8,363 bases of DNA from JBLIAZ01 sp047632015. GTDB lineage: Bacteria > Bacteroidota > Bacteroidia > Flavobacteriales_C > GCA-002722245. The translations under genes were made by a program, and so were the position numbers. Positions within the stretch are counted from its first letter, which is position 1; every line of letters starts with the position of its first letter. Below are positions 1 through 5,723 of the stretch, one piece after another. Location: NCBI GenBank assembly GCA_047632015.1, contig JBLIBC010000113.1, positions 1 through 8,363 on the forward strand, in the 5' to 3' direction. The notes beneath the pieces were generated by a model. The model was given only the letters and a program-made list of their open reading frames with translations, did no database searches and was not told the origin of the DNA.

Positions 1-670
1 GCTGTTCTGTTAATACTCCTTCCTCACAAACCAATGTTCTGGAAGGAAATTGATTGACAATATTCATGTCATGAGTAGCCATGATAACAGCAGTTCCTGT
101 GTTGGCAATTCGAGTAAGTATTTGCATGATTTCCTTGGAAGACTCAGGATCCAAATTTCCCGTAGGCTCATCAGCTAAAATTACTTTTGGCGAATTAATC
201 ATTGCCCTTGCAATAACCACCCTTTGTTGTTCGCCTCCCGAAAGTTGATGTGGATACTTGTTTTTAATGTCCTTTAATCCCACTTGTTCAAGTGTTTCAT
301 CCACTTGTTTTTTCATTAATTTTTTTGCTTTCCAACCTGTGCTTTTCATGACAAACAACAAGTTTTCTTCCACACTTCTGTCTGGCAACAGTTGAAAATC
401 CTGAAACACAATTCCCAATGAACGACGCAACATCGGAACCTTGGATGATCTTATCTTTTTTAAATCAAATTCCAATATTTTGGCTTGGCCATCCGTTATT
501 TCTAGCTCCTTGTATAATGTTTTAAGTAAAGAGCTTTTTCCGCTTCCCGTTTTCCCAATGATGTACACAAACTCACCTTTTTTGACTTCCAAAGAAACCT
601 CTTTTAACACTTGCTTTTTCCTGTGAAAAGCGGTGATGTTTGTTAATGATATAATTGTACTTGCTTCCAT
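1..670 (-). CDS. ftsE: FtsE-like ABC transporter ATP-binding protein (3' end cut by window edge)
   Basis: Cytoplasmic ABC ATPase, most like FtsE, which pairs with membrane protein FtsX to control peptidoglycan hydrolysis at the division site. The reading frame is open for 223 codons from the ATG at 668-670 to the window edge, so only the last few residues of a typical 220-230 residue FtsE are missing. All nucleotide-binding motifs are visible: Walker A GKTGSGKS (39-46), Q-loop Gln90 in VFQDFQLLPDRSVEEN, signature LSGGEQQR (143-150), Walker B VILADE (163-168), D-loop GNLD (171-174) and switch His200 in ATHD. The Q-loop context (FQDFQLLPDRSV..N) is typical of FtsE, although related LolD/MacB-type ATPases share much of this. 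It starts 22 bp after the murB stop on the same strand, so co-transcription is likely. The assignment to the ABC family is certain; FtsE specifically is probable. No ftsX is seen in the window. Confidence 0.85.
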   Translation of the reverse strand, partial: MEASTIISLTNITAFHRKKQVLKEVSLEVKKGEFVYIIGKTGSGKSSLLKTLYKELEITDGQAKILEFDLKKIRSSKVPMLRRSLGIVFQDFQLLPDRSVEENLLFVMKSTGWKAKKLMKKQVDETLEQVGLKDIKNKYPHQLSGGEQQRVVIARAMINSPKVILADEPTGNLDPESSKEIMQILTRIANTGTAVIMATHDMNIVNQFPSRTLVCEEGVLTEQ

Positions 671-692
671 ATTTAATTCCTTGTACTTGCTC

Positions 693-1718
693 CTAATATA
701 TGTTTACTTCTCGCTCCAAATCCACTCCAAATTTTTCTTTGACGGACTGTAAAACTTCACTTGATAAGTCATAAATTTCCTCGCCTGTTGCGCCACCGTG
801 ATTTACTAACACCAAAGCTTGTAAATCATGAACTCCGCAATTCCCCACTACCTTTCCTTTCCAACCAGCTTGATCAATTAACCAGCCAGCTGCTAGTTTC
901 ATTTTCCCTTCGCCTGCTGGGTAGGCCACCAAGTTTTCATGTTCCTTTTTTACTTGCTCATATAAATCAGTATCAATAACCGGATTTTTAAAAAAGCTTC
1001 CAGCATTTCCTAATTTTTTAGGATCAGGAAGTTTGGAAGAACGTATGTTAATAACCGCATTACTGATGTTTTTTGCGGTTAGTTCACTCACGTTCATTTG
1101 CTCTAGCTCTTGCTTAATAGCGCCATATTCCACGCTAAAGCTTGGTTTTTTTGACAGTTTAAAACTGACACTACTAATGAGGTATTGGTTTTTCATCTCC
1201 TTTTTGAAAACAGATTCTCGGTACCCAAATTCACAAGCATTTTTATCGAAATAATGCGTTTCACCTGACGCAATATGCACAGCCTCTAACTCATGAAAAA
1301 CATCTTTTATTTCTACTCCGTAAGCACCAATGTTTTGCATCGGGCTGGCGCCTACATTTCCTGGGATTAGGGATAAGTTTTCAATCCCATGCCAACCTTG
1401 GTTAATGCAGTACAAAACAAACTCATGCCAAGTTTCCCCAGCGCCAGCTTGCACAAAAACATGGTCATCATTTTCACCTAACACCTCAATTCCTTTGATG
1501 TTGTTTTTGATGACAATTCCGTCAAAATTTTTGGTGAACAACAAGTTGCTTCCACCGCCCAAAATTAGTCTTGTATCGTTTACTAAAACTCCATCATTGA
1601 TGAGTGATTTAAAATCATCTTCATCCTTAATTTCGGTGTATTTTTTGGCAAAAACCTCAATGCCAAAAGTGTTGTTGGCTTTGAGGTTGTAATCTGTTTG
1701 AATCGTAGTTTTTTCCAT
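693..1718 (-). CDS. murB: UDP-N-acetylenolpyruvoylglucosamine reductase MurB (type I)
   Basis: FAD-dependent cytoplasmic enzyme that uses NADPH to reduce UDP-GlcNAc-enolpyruvate to UDP-MurNAc, the second committed step of peptidoglycan precursor synthesis. The ATG at 1716-1718 gives 341 residues, close to the 342 of the E. coli type I enzyme. The frame opens 12 bp earlier only with a TTG, which is unlikely to be used. Visible motifs (numbered from this ATG): FAD-binding GGGSN (54-58), IPGNVGASPMQNIGAYG (118-134), catalytic Arg167 in YRESVFK, proton donor Ser241 in GNAGSFFKNP, and C-terminal Glu337 in LEREVNIY, matching Arg159, Ser229 and Glu325 of E. coli. The YRESVFK loop and following insert point to type I rather than the shorter type II. 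The ABC ATPase gene follows 22 bp downstream; a glycosyltransferase diverges about 110 bp upstream. No clear Bacteroidota -7 box was found before this gene. Confidence 0.96.
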   Translation of the reverse strand: MEKTTIQTDYNLKANNTFGIEVFAKKYTEIKDEDDFKSLINDGVLVNDTRLILGGGSNLLFTKNFDGIVIKNNIKGIEVLGENDDHVFVQAGAGETWHEFVLYCINQGWHGIENLSLIPGNVGASPMQNIGAYGVEIKDVFHELEAVHIASGETHYFDKNACEFGYRESVFKKEMKNQYLISSVSFKLSKKPSFSVEYGAIKQELEQMNVSELTAKNISNAVINIRSSKLPDPKKLGNAGSFFKNPVIDTDLYEQVKKEHENLVAYPAGEGKMKLAAGWLIDQAGWKGKVVGNCGVHDLQALVLVNHGGATGEEIYDLSSEVLQSVKEKFGVDLEREVNIY

Positions 1719-1814
1719 GGTTCTCCACAATAAACTTTGGAATAAAAATAAGGATTACAACGCTTGCTAAAACGGCTTTTTTAATAAGCTGTAAACTTAT
1801 GAGTGTGAATAAAG

Positions 1815-1822
1815 TATATTTG
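1815..1822 (+). promoter_or_regulatory. Candidate Bacteroidota -7 box for the glycosyltransferase pair
   Basis: TATATTTG matches the Bacteroidota sigma-ABfr -7 consensus TAnnTTTG exactly. It lies only 5 bp before the ATG at 1828, so the transcript would be leaderless or nearly so. No TTG is found at the expected -33 position, which keeps confidence moderate. Confidence 0.4.
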
Positions 1823-1827
1823 AGACC

Positions 1828-2961
1828 ATGAAGCCCAAAGTAATTGTATCGGTAAGTAACGATTTGGTCAGTGATCAACGTGTGCACAAGAGCTGCTTGA
1901 CCTTGGTTAATTTGGGCTGGGAAGTGTTGCTTGTTGGTCGGATGATGTCTGTAAGTTTAAACCTTGAGAGGCGAGCATATGAAACCAAAAGAATGAACCT
2001 GGTTTTCAGTAAAGGAGCGTTGTTTTATGCTGAATTTAACATCAGGCTGTTTTTGTTTTTATTGTTCAAAAAAGGAACAGTATTTCACAGCAACGACTTA
2101 GATACTTTGCCTGCAAATTATCTTGCGTCAAAATTTAAAAGTACTAAGTTAGTGTATGATTCGCACGAATATTTTACTGAAGTTCCGGAATTGATTTCAC
2201 GTCCCAAAGTTCAAAATATTTGGAAAAAAATAGAGGGTTGGATACTTCCTAATTTGAAGGAAATGTTCACGGTAAATGATTCCATCGCCACCTTGTTTCG
2301 GGACAAATACCGTTTGAAAGTAAGGGTAATGAGGAACATGCCTTTGTTAAAAAACGAAAGTTCTCATTCAGAAAAAAAGGAATCACTCGTAAACTTACCT
2401 GATCAAAAAATAATCCTACTTCAAGGTGCTGGGATCAATATTCAACGTGGTGCGGAGGAGCTTGTAGAGGCCATGCAATTTGTGAATAATGCTGTGCTTG
2501 TTATTGTGGGAAGTGGTGATGTGGTGCCATTTTTAAAAGCTCAAAGGATTGAACTAAAACTGGAGCACAAAATAAGTTTTTACGATAAAATGCCTTTTGA
2601 AAAACTTCAAAACATTACTAAAAAAGCATACTTGGGCTGTACTTTGGACAAGCCAACTAACATCAATTACGAGCTGAGTTTACCCAATAAACTGTTTGAT
2701 TACATTCATGCCGGTGTGCCTGTTTTGGCTTCCGATTTAAAGGAGGTAGCAAGTGTGGTAAAACAACACGAGGTGGGAATTGTGTTAAAAACGTTTTCGA
2801 CCAAAAGCATTGCCAAAAGCATTAATGATCTCGTTCAAGACGAATCAAGGAGAGAATTATACCATCAAAATTGTTTAAAAGCGCGTGTCCATTTGAACTG
2901 GGAAAACGAAGAAAAAGAGTTAGTTTCGTGCTACAATTTAATGGTAAGTCCTGGAAAATAA
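1828..2961 (+). CDS. GT4-family (GT-B fold) glycosyltransferase
   Basis: Predicted cytoplasmic glycosyltransferase that moves a sugar from a nucleotide-sugar donor to an unknown acceptor, probably for a cell-surface polysaccharide or glycan. It has 377 residues, usual for the family. The N-terminal Rossmann half starts KPKVIVSVSNDLVSDQRVHK (2-21), a common opening in Bacteroidota enzymes of this type, with HSNDLDTLPA (87-96) and YDSHEYFTEVPEL (110-122) in the acceptor domain. The C-terminal donor-binding half shows IVGSGD (226-231) and ELSLPNKLFDYIHAGVPVLA (282-301), the typical region around the EX7E-like donor site. No transmembrane segment is obvious apart from a short hydrophobic run (72-80). 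The next glycosyltransferase frame begins at its stop codon, so the two genes are very likely translated as a coupled pair. Donor and acceptor cannot be read from sequence. Confidence 0.88.
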   Translation: MKPKVIVSVSNDLVSDQRVHKSCLTLVNLGWEVLLVGRMMSVSLNLERRAYETKRMNLVFSKGALFYAEFNIRLFLFLLFKKGTVFHSNDLDTLPANYLASKFKSTKLVYDSHEYFTEVPELISRPKVQNIWKKIEGWILPNLKEMFTVNDSIATLFRDKYRLKVRVMRNMPLLKNESSHSEKKESLVNLPDQKIILLQGAGINIQRGAEELVEAMQFVNNAVLVIVGSGDVVPFLKAQRIELKLEHKISFYDKMPFEKLQNITKKAYLGCTLDKPTNINYELSLPNKLFDYIHAGVPVLASDLKEVASVVKQHEVGIVLKTFSTKSIAKSINDLVQDESRRELYHQNCLKARVHLNWENEEKELVSCYNLMVSPGK

Positions 2962-4066
2962 AATTCTTCATATCGTTTCATTCACCGTCCCATTTCCTGC
3001 AAATTACGGGGGAGCGATTGACATTTTTTACAAGCTAAAAAGCTTTCATAAAGCTGGAGTTCAAATTATTTTACACTGCTATCAATACGGAAGATCTTCA
3101 GACTCTGAGCTGGAAAAATACTGCAGGGAAGTTCATTATTATAAACGAAAAATGAGCCCGTTGCTGTTGTTAAATTCGAAGCCTTTTATTGTGGCTTCGA
3201 GGAACAGTGACATGTTGGCTGAACGTTTAGCTAAGGATAATTATCCCATTTTACTTGAAGGTGTGCACAGTTGTGCTATCATGGAAAGGTCAGTTTTGAA
3301 AGGAAGAAAATTCTTAGTGAGGAACCACAACATTGAGCATGATTACTACAGGCTTTTGGCATCGGTGGAAAAGGGAGTATTTAAAAAATGGTATTTTAAG
3401 TCGGAAAGTAAAAAGTTGTTGAAATACGAAAACAAAGTATTTCCATTGGCCTTTGAAATTTTAGGCATCTCGAAAAAGGACACGAAGTATCTTCAAAAAA
3501 AGTACAACAAAGGAGTTCTTGTAAGTGCATTTCATCAGTTTGAAACACCAGTTTACCAGGAAAAAACAGAACTTTTTGCATTTTATCACGGAAATTTATC
3601 GGTGAGTGAAAATAACCTAGCAGCCATTTATTTGGTGAAGGAAGTGTTTTCCAAAACCAACTATCCCTTGGTGATTGCTGGAAATTCTCCAAGTAAAGAG
3701 TTGATTGAATTGTGTGTTGGCAAAAACAACATCACATTAAAAGCGGACATTACCTCAAATGAAATCATGGACTTGTTGGGAAAAGCACAAATGAATGTGT
3801 TGCCTACTTTCCAAAACACAGGAATAAAACTTAAATTATTGGCAGCGTTATTTTCCGGAAAGCATTGCTTGGTTAATTCACCAATGGTTAAAGGAACTGG
3901 TCTTGAGGAGCTTTGTGAGGTAAGTGAAAATGCTGATAAATTTGCCAAAACCATAGACAAGTTTGCTAAAATACCTTTTTCAGAAGTTCAATTTCAACTT
4001 CGTGAGCAATTGCTTTCAAGTTTTATGAATGATAGCGGCATGAAAACCTGCTTGGAACTGATGTAA
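2960..4066 (+). CDS. Second GT4-like glycosyltransferase, natural start codon apparently lost
   Basis: GT-B type glycosyltransferase, function inferred from family resemblance only. The frame is open from 2948 to the stop at 4064-4066 and reads KILHIVSFTVPFPANYGGAI from 2960, the expected N-terminus and glycine-rich loop of this group. Yet no ATG, GTG or TTG occurs in frame before the ATG at 3152; using that would remove about 64 residues, including the loop. Inserting one G between 2959 and 2960 would create ATGAAAATT, with the start overlapping a TGA stop of the upstream gene (ATGA), giving 369 residues. Numbered on that restored form, motifs are RNHNIEHDYY (122-131), FYHGNLSVSEN (209-219), IAGNSPSK (240-247) and LPTFQNTGIKLKLLAALFSG (282-301). 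Explanations are a sequencing error, a real deletion, or initiation at a rare codon (ATT at 2963, CTG at 2951). Coordinates mark the intact coding frame. The gene ends 10 bp from the convergent DUF4296 gene. Confidence 0.8.
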   Translation, partial: KILHIVSFTVPFPANYGGAIDIFYKLKSFHKAGVQIILHCYQYGRSSDSELEKYCREVHYYKRKMSPLLLLNSKPFIVASRNSDMLAERLAKDNYPILLEGVHSCAIMERSVLKGRKFLVRNHNIEHDYYRLLASVEKGVFKKWYFKSESKKLLKYENKVFPLAFEILGISKKDTKYLQKKYNKGVLVSAFHQFETPVYQEKTELFAFYHGNLSVSENNLAAIYLVKEVFSKTNYPLVIAGNSPSKELIELCVGKNNITLKADITSNEIMDLLGKAQMNVLPTFQNTGIKLKLLAALFSGKHCLVNSPMVKGTGLEELCEVSENADKFAKTIDKFAKIPFSEVQFQLREQLLSSFMNDSGMKTCLELM

Positions 4067-4076
4067 TTTCAACACC

Positions 4077-4466
4077 CTATTTTTTGACTTGGGCTTCCTC
4101 TTCCTCGACTAATTTTTGAATCACTTTGTCGTATAATTCATCAAATTTTTCGCCATGTTTCGTGTACAAATTAATGGTGCTATCAAATCTCATTTTTGAA
4201 ACCTGATGTTTCTCCAGCACCGTTTTATATTGCTTGTATTTGTTAATGTTTGTTGAATTGTTAGGGATTAGGTTTTGTTTGGCTGCAGCATCCATGATGT
4301 GAATGTCTTTAATAATTGATATCAAACTGTCCTCTTGGATGATCACGTCTTGGTTAAACAAATGATCAGTGTTTTTATGCCCTCCACAAGAACTTGTGAT
4401 AATTACTATCGTTAATAGTAAAACTAATTTTGTAACTGCAATGCGATTGATAATTGGTGTTTTCAT
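4077..4466 (-). CDS. DUF4296-type lipoprotein
   Basis: Small predicted lipoprotein of unknown function. The ATG at 4464-4466 gives 129 residues beginning MKTPIINRIAVTKLVLLLTI, a signal sequence ending in ITSSC, with Cys27 as the likely lipidated residue. An ATG 24 bp upstream (4488-4490) would add eight residues but lies directly against the T-tract of the preceding terminator, so the shorter form is preferred. The mature part looks like DUF4296: IIKDIHIMDAAAKQ (about 51-64), then YKTVLEKHQVSKMRFDSTIN, then a helical tail with KFDELYDKVIQKLVEE. This family is found mainly in Bacteroidota and its role is not established. The C-terminus is highly charged (EEEEAQVKK). The gene converges on the glycosyltransferase with only 10 bp between the stops, too little for a separate terminator. 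No -7 box was found upstream. Confidence 0.8.
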   Translation of the reverse strand: MKTPIINRIAVTKLVLLLTIVIITSSCGGHKNTDHLFNQDVIIQEDSLISIIKDIHIMDAAAKQNLIPNNSTNINKYKQYKTVLEKHQVSKMRFDSTINLYTKHGEKFDELYDKVIQKLVEEEEAQVKK

Positions 4467-4490
4467 GATGATTTTCAATAAAAAGTCCAT

Positions 4491-4525
4491 AAAAAAAGCG
4501 ACTTAGTATGTAACTAGGTCGCTTT
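4491..4525 (-). terminator. Intrinsic terminator after the small membrane-protein gene
   Basis: Reading the minus strand, AAAGCGACCTAG and CTAAGTCGCTTT form a 12-bp stem (one G-T wobble) around a 7-nt loop at 4495-4525. The 3' arm runs straight into seven Ts on that strand (complement of 4491-4497). It lies 22 bp past the stop of the gene at 4548-4709 and 25 bp before the DUF4296 start, so it would separate these two genes. Confidence 0.85.
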
Positions 4526-4547
4526 GTATGTATTCAAATAAGCTAAA

Positions 4548-4709
4548 TTAATCCTTAGCTGTTTTTTTAATGATGTTCAACCAATATAAAAATATAACAC
4601 CCATTGCGGATAAGAAAAGGTAGTTAGCACTGTTCCCGATTATTGGCAAAATTTCGAATGTTTTGTAAAACAATTCATGTAAAAACTCTACTGTTCCGTT
4701 AATGTTCAT
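4548..4709 (-). CDS. Small single-helix membrane protein (53 aa)
   Basis: Very small predicted inner-membrane protein of unknown role. The frame can be opened at 4748 (66 residues), but an exact TAnnTTTG box lies inside that extension, so the ATG at 4707-4709 is preferred. It begins MNINGTVEFLHELFYKTFEI. Residues 3-22 look like an amphipathic helix, followed by one hydrophobic segment (about 29-45, NYLFLSAMGVIFLYWLNII) and a short positive tail (KKTAKD) that suggests a cytoplasmic C-terminus. The layout resembles the tiny membrane proteins of Flavobacteriales grouped as DUF6341, but that link is from memory of the general pattern and is weak. It is followed by a strong terminator and preceded by a -7 box, so it appears to be a single-gene transcript. 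Confidence 0.65.
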   Translation of the reverse strand: MNINGTVEFLHELFYKTFEILPIIGNSANYLFLSAMGVIFLYWLNIIKKTAKD

Positions 4710-4725
4710 GATAAAATATTTTGTA

Positions 4726-4733
4726 CAAACATA
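4726..4733 (-). promoter_or_regulatory. Bacteroidota -7 box for the 53-aa membrane protein
   Basis: The minus strand reads TATGTTTG, an exact fit to TAnnTTTG. It is 16 bp upstream of the ATG at 4707-4709, which would leave a short leader of about ten bases. No TTG is seen at the -33 spacing. The box lies within the longer alternative frame and so argues for the shorter start. Confidence 0.5.
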
Positions 4734-4757
4734 ATCAAAGTATTTCATTTCCCTTAA

Positions 4758-4881
4758 GGGAAGTTCTAAAAATTGCTTTTTCTTCGTTGAACTTTAAAAT
4801 TAAAAGCCTCACATACTAACATGTATGCTGCGTTTTTAATTTCTCATTCGCCTTAATAAATCTAAATTTTAGAATCCCCTT
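4758..4881. repeat. Imperfect palindrome R2 (complete copy, about 124 bp)
   Basis: A long imperfect inverted repeat centred near 4820. At the tip CATAC (4812-4816) faces GTATG (4823-4827). Outside this TTAAAA faces TTTTTAA, and at the ends GGGAAGTTCTAAAAATT (4758-4774) faces the reverse complement GGGGATTCTAAAATTTA. Positions 4759-4812 recur at 8075-8128 with 51 of 54 bases identical and no gaps, so this is a dispersed repeat, not a chance hairpin. It has no coding capacity worth calling. With R1 it fills most of the 339-bp gene-free stretch 4749-5087; the 39-bp linker 4882-4920 shows nothing I recognise. Confidence 0.7.
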
Positions 4882-4920
4882 CAAAGAATAAACTCAAAAA
4901 TAAATGAGCTTCCTCAAATT

Positions 4921-5083
4921 TATACTCAAACCACATAACTTTTCGGGAGTTGTGGAGAAGAACATTTTTCTTTTGTCAAGGCGAAAAAATCAATCATAGC
5001 CATAGCTACGGTTTCGTTTTTCAACAAAGAGAAAAGGGAAATGGACAAGTGAAAAAAACGAAAAGCTATGTGGTTTGAGTATA
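4921..5083 (-). repeat. R1 inverted-repeat element, copy 1 (163 bp, MITE/REP-like)
   Basis: The ends are 25-bp terminal inverted repeats (4921-4945 and 5059-5083; 24 of 25 bases pair) with outer sequence TATACTCAAACC. The centre holds CATAGCCATAGCTACG (4995-5010). A second copy at 8130-8293 has nearly the same length and aligns along its whole length when this copy is read on the minus strand. TA at both outer ends would fit a TA target duplication, as in IS630/mariner-type elements, but this is speculative. On the minus strand the core reads CGTAGC-TATG-GCTATG, which folds in RNA with a G-U pair, whereas the plus-strand RNA would carry an A-C mismatch. It starts 4 nt after the ferritin stop on ferritin's sense strand, so it may form the 3' end of that transcript. 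Confidence 0.8.
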
Positions 5084-5087
5084 TGTA

Positions 5088-5609
5088 CTATACTCCTGCA
5101 TTGGGTGATGCAACTGACTGTCCAACTAAACTTGCGATGTCTCTGTCAAACAGGTACAATCCACCTTTATCGTTACCAATTAAATTTAATTTATCTAATA
5201 TTCCTCGGGCCGTTGCTTCTTCTTCAATTTGTTCTGAAACATACCATTGCATAAAGTTCTGAGTAGTAAAATCTCTTTCGTCCAAGCAAATTCCTACCAA
5301 ATCATTTATTCTTTTTGTCACGTTAATTTCATGCTTCAAAAATTCTTGAAAAACGTGAATAATGTCTTTGTAATCGTCTTTAGGTTTTGATGTTGCTGGA
5401 ATATAAGCACATCCTCCTCGTTCATTTACATACCTCACCAACTTTAACATGTGCTGACGTTCCTCATCTGATTGTCTGTAAAAAAACTCGCTTGTTCCAT
5501 TTAACCCTTGGCCTTCAGCCCAAGAAGCCATAGCAAGATAAAACTGTGATGATTCAGCCTCTAATAATATTTGATTATTCAGTGCCTTTTCTATTTTTTT
5601 GGAAATCAT
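5088..5609 (-). CDS. ftnA: Non-haem ferritin (FtnA type)
   Basis: Iron-storage ferritin: 24 subunits form a cytoplasmic shell that oxidises Fe(II) and stores the mineral. It has 173 residues, slightly longer than the 165 of E. coli FtnA. The ferroxidase residues fall at the same positions as in E. coli FtnA: Glu17 (LLEAESSQFY), Tyr24, Glu50 and His53 (SDEERQHM), Glu94 (LKHEINVT), Gln127 and Glu130 (SEQIEEE). Glu94 and Gln127/Glu130 correspond to sites A/B and C of the bacterial type. There is no haem-binding Met as in bacterioferritin (position 52 is Gln). The ATG at 5607-5609 gives the standard N-terminus MISKKIEKALNNQ. It is divergent from the MuiA-like gene (114 bp between starts); no perfect -7 box was found and no Fur-like site was recognised. 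Its last codons lie in a heptamer that mirrors the end of the adjoining R1 element. Confidence 0.96.
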   Translation of the reverse strand: MISKKIEKALNNQILLEAESSQFYLAMASWAEGQGLNGTSEFFYRQSDEERQHMLKLVRYVNERGGCAYIPATSKPKDDYKDIIHVFQEFLKHEINVTKRINDLVGICLDERDFTTQNFMQWYVSEQIEEEATARGILDKLNLIGNDKGGLYLFDRDIASLVGQSVASPNAGV

Positions 5610-5723
5610 AATACGTAATTTTTGTTGATGCTAAGTTATGTATTTTTAGTTGTTACTTGGGACTGCGGACTAATCAAATTTTTCCCTTAACTTTAAATCC
5701 AATTTATTCTTACACTTAGCCAC

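Noticed and set aside
761..1692. Several plus-strand open frames within the murB region (761-979, 1033-1254, 1330-1692)
   Set aside because: All are antisense shadows of murB with compositionally odd translations.
1719..1730. Upstream TTG start for murB
   Set aside because: It adds four residues (MWRT) before a proper ATG that gives the usual N-terminus and length.
1657..1887. Minus-strand open frame across the murB/glycosyltransferase intergenic region
   Set aside because: It overlaps both real gene starts and reads as antisense of coding sequence, with no family resemblance.
4467..4490. Longer ATG start for the DUF4296 lipoprotein
   Set aside because: It begins directly at the T-tract of the upstream terminator, and the later ATG gives a more normal lipoprotein signal sequence.
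4749..5087. CRISPR array or tRNA/small RNA gene in the repeat-rich gap
   Set aside because: The repeats are palindromes with no regularly spaced unit, and no cloverleaf or known RNA motif was seen.
5068..5262. Plus-strand open frame of 64 codons running from the R1 element into the ferritin region
   Set aside because: It is antisense to the well-supported ferritin gene and has no recognisable product; its start lies in repeat sequence.
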